This document shows, piece after piece, positions 44,303-45,754 of a DNA stretch of 45,754 nt. The DNA comes from an uncultured Bacteroidota bacterium. Its GTDB lineage: Bacteria; Bacteroidota; Bacteroidia; Chitinophagales; Chitinophagaceae. The stretch's first letter is position 1. The number at the start of each line of letters is the position of its first letter. The DNA is taken from the NCBI GenBank assembly GCA_903927185.1, contig CAIYLW010000092.1, forward strand, positions 1 through 45,754. Direction: 5' to 3'. The notes beneath the pieces were generated by a model. It saw only the letters and a list, made by a program, of their open reading frames with translations. It was not told the DNA's origin and ran no database searches. The position numbers and the translations under genes were made by a program.

Positions 44303-45349
44303 ATGAAACAACTGATATGCCTGATCATTCTAATGATTTTATTAAGTAATGTTTCTGCTCAACTTAAAAATCATCAGTATAAAATTTGCGTTGCAGCATT
44401 TTATAATTTAGAAAACCTATACGATACAGTTAATAATCCTTTAGTGAATGATGAGGATTTTACATTAAATGGAATAAAAAAATATAGCAGTAAAATATAT
44501 TTAGATAAAATTGATCGGCTTTCAAAAGTGATTTCAGAAATCTGCACAGATAAAACTGCAGATGGTGCTGCTGTTTTAGGAGTTGCTGAAATTGAAAATG
44601 ATACTGTGTTGAATGATTTGATTCATCATCCATTATTAAAAAAAAGACAGTATCAATTCATACACTACGATTCAAAAGATTTGCGGGGAATTGACGTAGC
44701 ACTAATTTATAATCCTACCTATTTAAAAATTAATTCGAGTAAACCAGTACCCGTTTTGCTTTCGAGTAAAAACAAAGAAAAATACACAACAAGAGATATT
44801 TTATTGGTAAAAGCTGAATTAGATAGTGAGCCTATTTATATCCTGGTAAATCATTGGCCTAGTAAAAAGGGGGGCGAAGATCTAACAACAATATCAAGAA
44901 ATGAGGCTGCGGCTGTTTGTCGCTCTGAGATTAATCGAATACAGCAAATAGACCCTACTGCAAAAATTATTGTGATGGGTGATTTAAATGATAATCCTGA
45001 TAGCTATAGTGTACGAAAAGTTTTGAAATCTTCCGGTAATAGGTATCGATTAAAAGCTGGTGAATTGTTTAATCCTTGGGAAGAACTCTATGCAAGGGGA
45101 TATGGTAGTTTAGCAAATCAGGATAGGTGGTCATTATTTGATCAGATATTATTATCGAGTAATTGGTTGAACAAGGTTCAGAAAGGATTCTATTTCTATC
45201 ATCAAGATATATTTAAGCGACTTTATATGATAGAAAATCGTGGCAGATATAAGGGTTATCCCATGAGAGCCTGGGATGGAAATAATTACCGTGGGGGGTA
45301 TAGTGATCATTTTCCTACCTATGTCATATTAATTAAAAACATTAACTGA
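44303..45349 (+). CDS. Secreted endonuclease/exonuclease/phosphatase (EEP) family protein
   Basis: This 348-residue protein (start at 44303, MKQLICLI; an in-frame ATG lies at 44270 but spoils the signal peptide) has a signal peptide ending VSAQ. EEP catalytic residues are complete: N35 in FYNLENLYD, E96 in VAEIEND, H184 in NHWPSKKGG, D227/N229 in MGDLNDNP, D280 in LFDQILLS and D335-H336 in YSDHFP. It should cleave phosphodiester or phosphomonoester bonds in nucleic acids, lipids or sugars outside the cytoplasm. It is divergent from the TonB receptor/DUF5689 operon. Confidence 0.92.
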   Translation: MKQLICLIILMILLSNVSAQLKNHQYKICVAAFYNLENLYDTVNNPLVNDEDFTLNGIKKYSSKIYLDKIDRLSKVISEICTDKTADGAAVLGVAEIENDTVLNDLIHHPLLKKRQYQFIHYDSKDLRGIDVALIYNPTYLKINSSKPVPVLLSSKNKEKYTTRDILLVKAELDSEPIYILVNHWPSKKGGEDLTTISRNEAAAVCRSEINRIQQIDPTAKIIVMGDLNDNPDSYSVRKVLKSSGNRYRLKAGELFNPWEELYARGYGSLANQDRWSLFDQILLSSNWLNKVQKGFYFYHQDIFKRLYMIENRGRYKGYPMRAWDGNNYRGGYSDHFPTYVILIKNIN

Positions 45350-45456
45350 AACGGCCGTGTTTGGGGAAACCCTAATTTTAGTAAAATAAAAGGCTGAAAA
45401 GGTTGTTATTTCTCATTTTTTTACCCTAATTACTTCAACAATTAATTCTATTCCCC

Positions 45457-45464
45457 TACCTTTG
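45457..45464 (+). promoter_or_regulatory. -7 promoter box TACCTTTG of the rpsF transcript
   Basis: TACCTTTG is an exact match to TANNTTTG, 83 bp before the rpsF ATG. It predicts a transcription start near 45470 and a leader of roughly 75-80 nt. Confidence 0.6.
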
Positions 45465-45472
45465 CAGCCCCA

Positions 45473-45506
45473 AATCAGTTTTGGCTGATTCATTCCGTAA
45501 GGAGTG
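45473..45506 (+). promoter_or_regulatory. Structured rpsF leader, candidate ribosomal-protein autoregulation site
   Basis: Two adjacent hairpins: AATCAG (45473-45478) / CTGATT (45485-45490) with a 6-nt loop, then CATTCC (45491-45496) / GGAGTG (45501-45506) closed by a GUAA tetraloop of the GNRA type. An alternative pairing CCAAA / TTTGG (45470-45484) competes with the first hairpin. S6:S18 complexes bind leaders of rpsF operons in many bacteria; this leader is a candidate, but I cannot match it to the published consensus with certainty. Confidence 0.4.
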
Positions 45507-45547
45507 TCCACTGGGAGAAACCAATTTATAACCTTAAAATTCAGTAA

Positions 45548-45754
45548 ATGAACAATTACGAATTGATGGTGATTTTCACACCAGTTCTGTCTGAAGAAGA
45601 CTTCAAATCTGCACAAAAAAAGTATGCAGACTTGATCGTTGAACTGGGTGGTGCCACAGTGCACAGCAACCCTTGGGGCTTAAAATCACTCGCTTACCCT
45701 ATTCAGAAAAAAACAACCGGTATTTACTGGGTGTTGGAATTCACTGGCCCTTCA
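45548..45754 (+). CDS. rpsF: 30S ribosomal protein S6 (partial, cut by window end)
   Basis: The first 69 codons are present, reading MNNYELMVIFTPVLSEEDFK and continuing through WGLKSLAYPIQKKTTGIYWV. This is the start of bacterial S6, which binds S18 in the 30S platform: the beta-strand YELMVIFTP, the long helix and the WGLKSLAYPI strand are all diagnostic. The 3' half lies outside the window. rpsR and rplI usually follow in this operon but cannot be seen here. Confidence 0.96.
   Translation, partial: MNNYELMVIFTPVLSEEDFKSAQKKYADLIVELGGATVHSNPWGLKSLAYPIQKKTTGIYWVLEFTGPS

Noticed and set aside
45413..45664. Minus-strand 83-codon frame at the window end
   Set aside because: It overlaps the rpsF promoter, leader and the clearly recognisable S6 coding start on the other strand.

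Overview
The window is a dense, AT-rich chromosomal stretch from a member of the Bacteroidetes/Bacteroidota, most likely Chitinophagaceae (Sediminibacterium-like). This placement is inferred from several signs: TANNTTTG-type -7 promoter boxes and weak or absent Shine-Dalgarno sequences, a TonB-dependent receptor operon, an OmpA protein with calcium-repeat modules, DUF5689 and CarboxypepD-like proteins, and the protein flavour throughout. I see no tRNA, rRNA, CRISPR array, insertion sequence, phage or plasmid gene. Coding density is very high. No gene-free stretch exceeds about 225 bases; the longest are 26672-26893, 34198-34400, 27521-27714 and 35853-36039, and they hold promoters, terminators and one REP-like element.

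Layout. 1-119: heptanucleotide tandem array running into the stop codon of bglX. 114-4930: sugar-utilisation locus, with a GH3 beta-glucosidase and a Tat-exported TIM-barrel isomerase on the minus strand, divergent from a NUDIX-fold transcription regulator and a HAD sugar phosphatase/phosphomutase; a near-perfect 21-bp palindrome lies between them. 4927-8402: cmk, a GDPD phosphodiesterase coupled to a PaiB-like protein, and Mrp. 8540-10946 (+): CarboxypepD-like protein, hydroxyacyl-CoA dehydrogenase, YdcF. 10947-13507 (-): YigZ, EamA transporter, RibD. 13550-18463: PrmC, ExbB/ExbD, an SPFH protein, PepT and a SlyD-like FKBP. 18599-20843 (+): NamZ-type exo-muramidase and fmt. 20846-26671 (-): seven-gene tract led by thyA-folA and ending with LysM and rhodanese-thioredoxin envelope proteins. 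26894-29550 (+): NarL-type response regulator and a PAS-DHp-REC protein without an ATPase domain. 29630-33375: proline dehydrogenase, dipeptide epimerase, acyl-CoA thioesterase, PlsC-like acyltransferase. 33535-38702: HxpB-like phosphatase, REP-like element, OmpA porin, polyprenyl synthase, RecJ. 38769-45349: HtpG, then a DUF5689 lipoprotein and TonB-dependent receptor divergent from a secreted EEP phosphodiesterase. 45457-end: promoter, structured leader and the start of rpsF.

Most genes are housekeeping. The parts that look like coordinated accessory systems are (i) the NUDIX-regulated glucoside locus with its palindromic operator candidate, (ii) the TonB receptor / DUF5689 / EEP phosphodiesterase locus, which looks like an uptake system for a phosphodiester-containing polymer, and (iii) the response regulator plus ATPase-less PAS-DHp-REC protein, which could be part of a phosphorelay fed by a separate kinase. 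Cell-wall turnover is represented by scattered genes (NamZ-like muramidase, dipeptide epimerase, LysM protein, OmpA).
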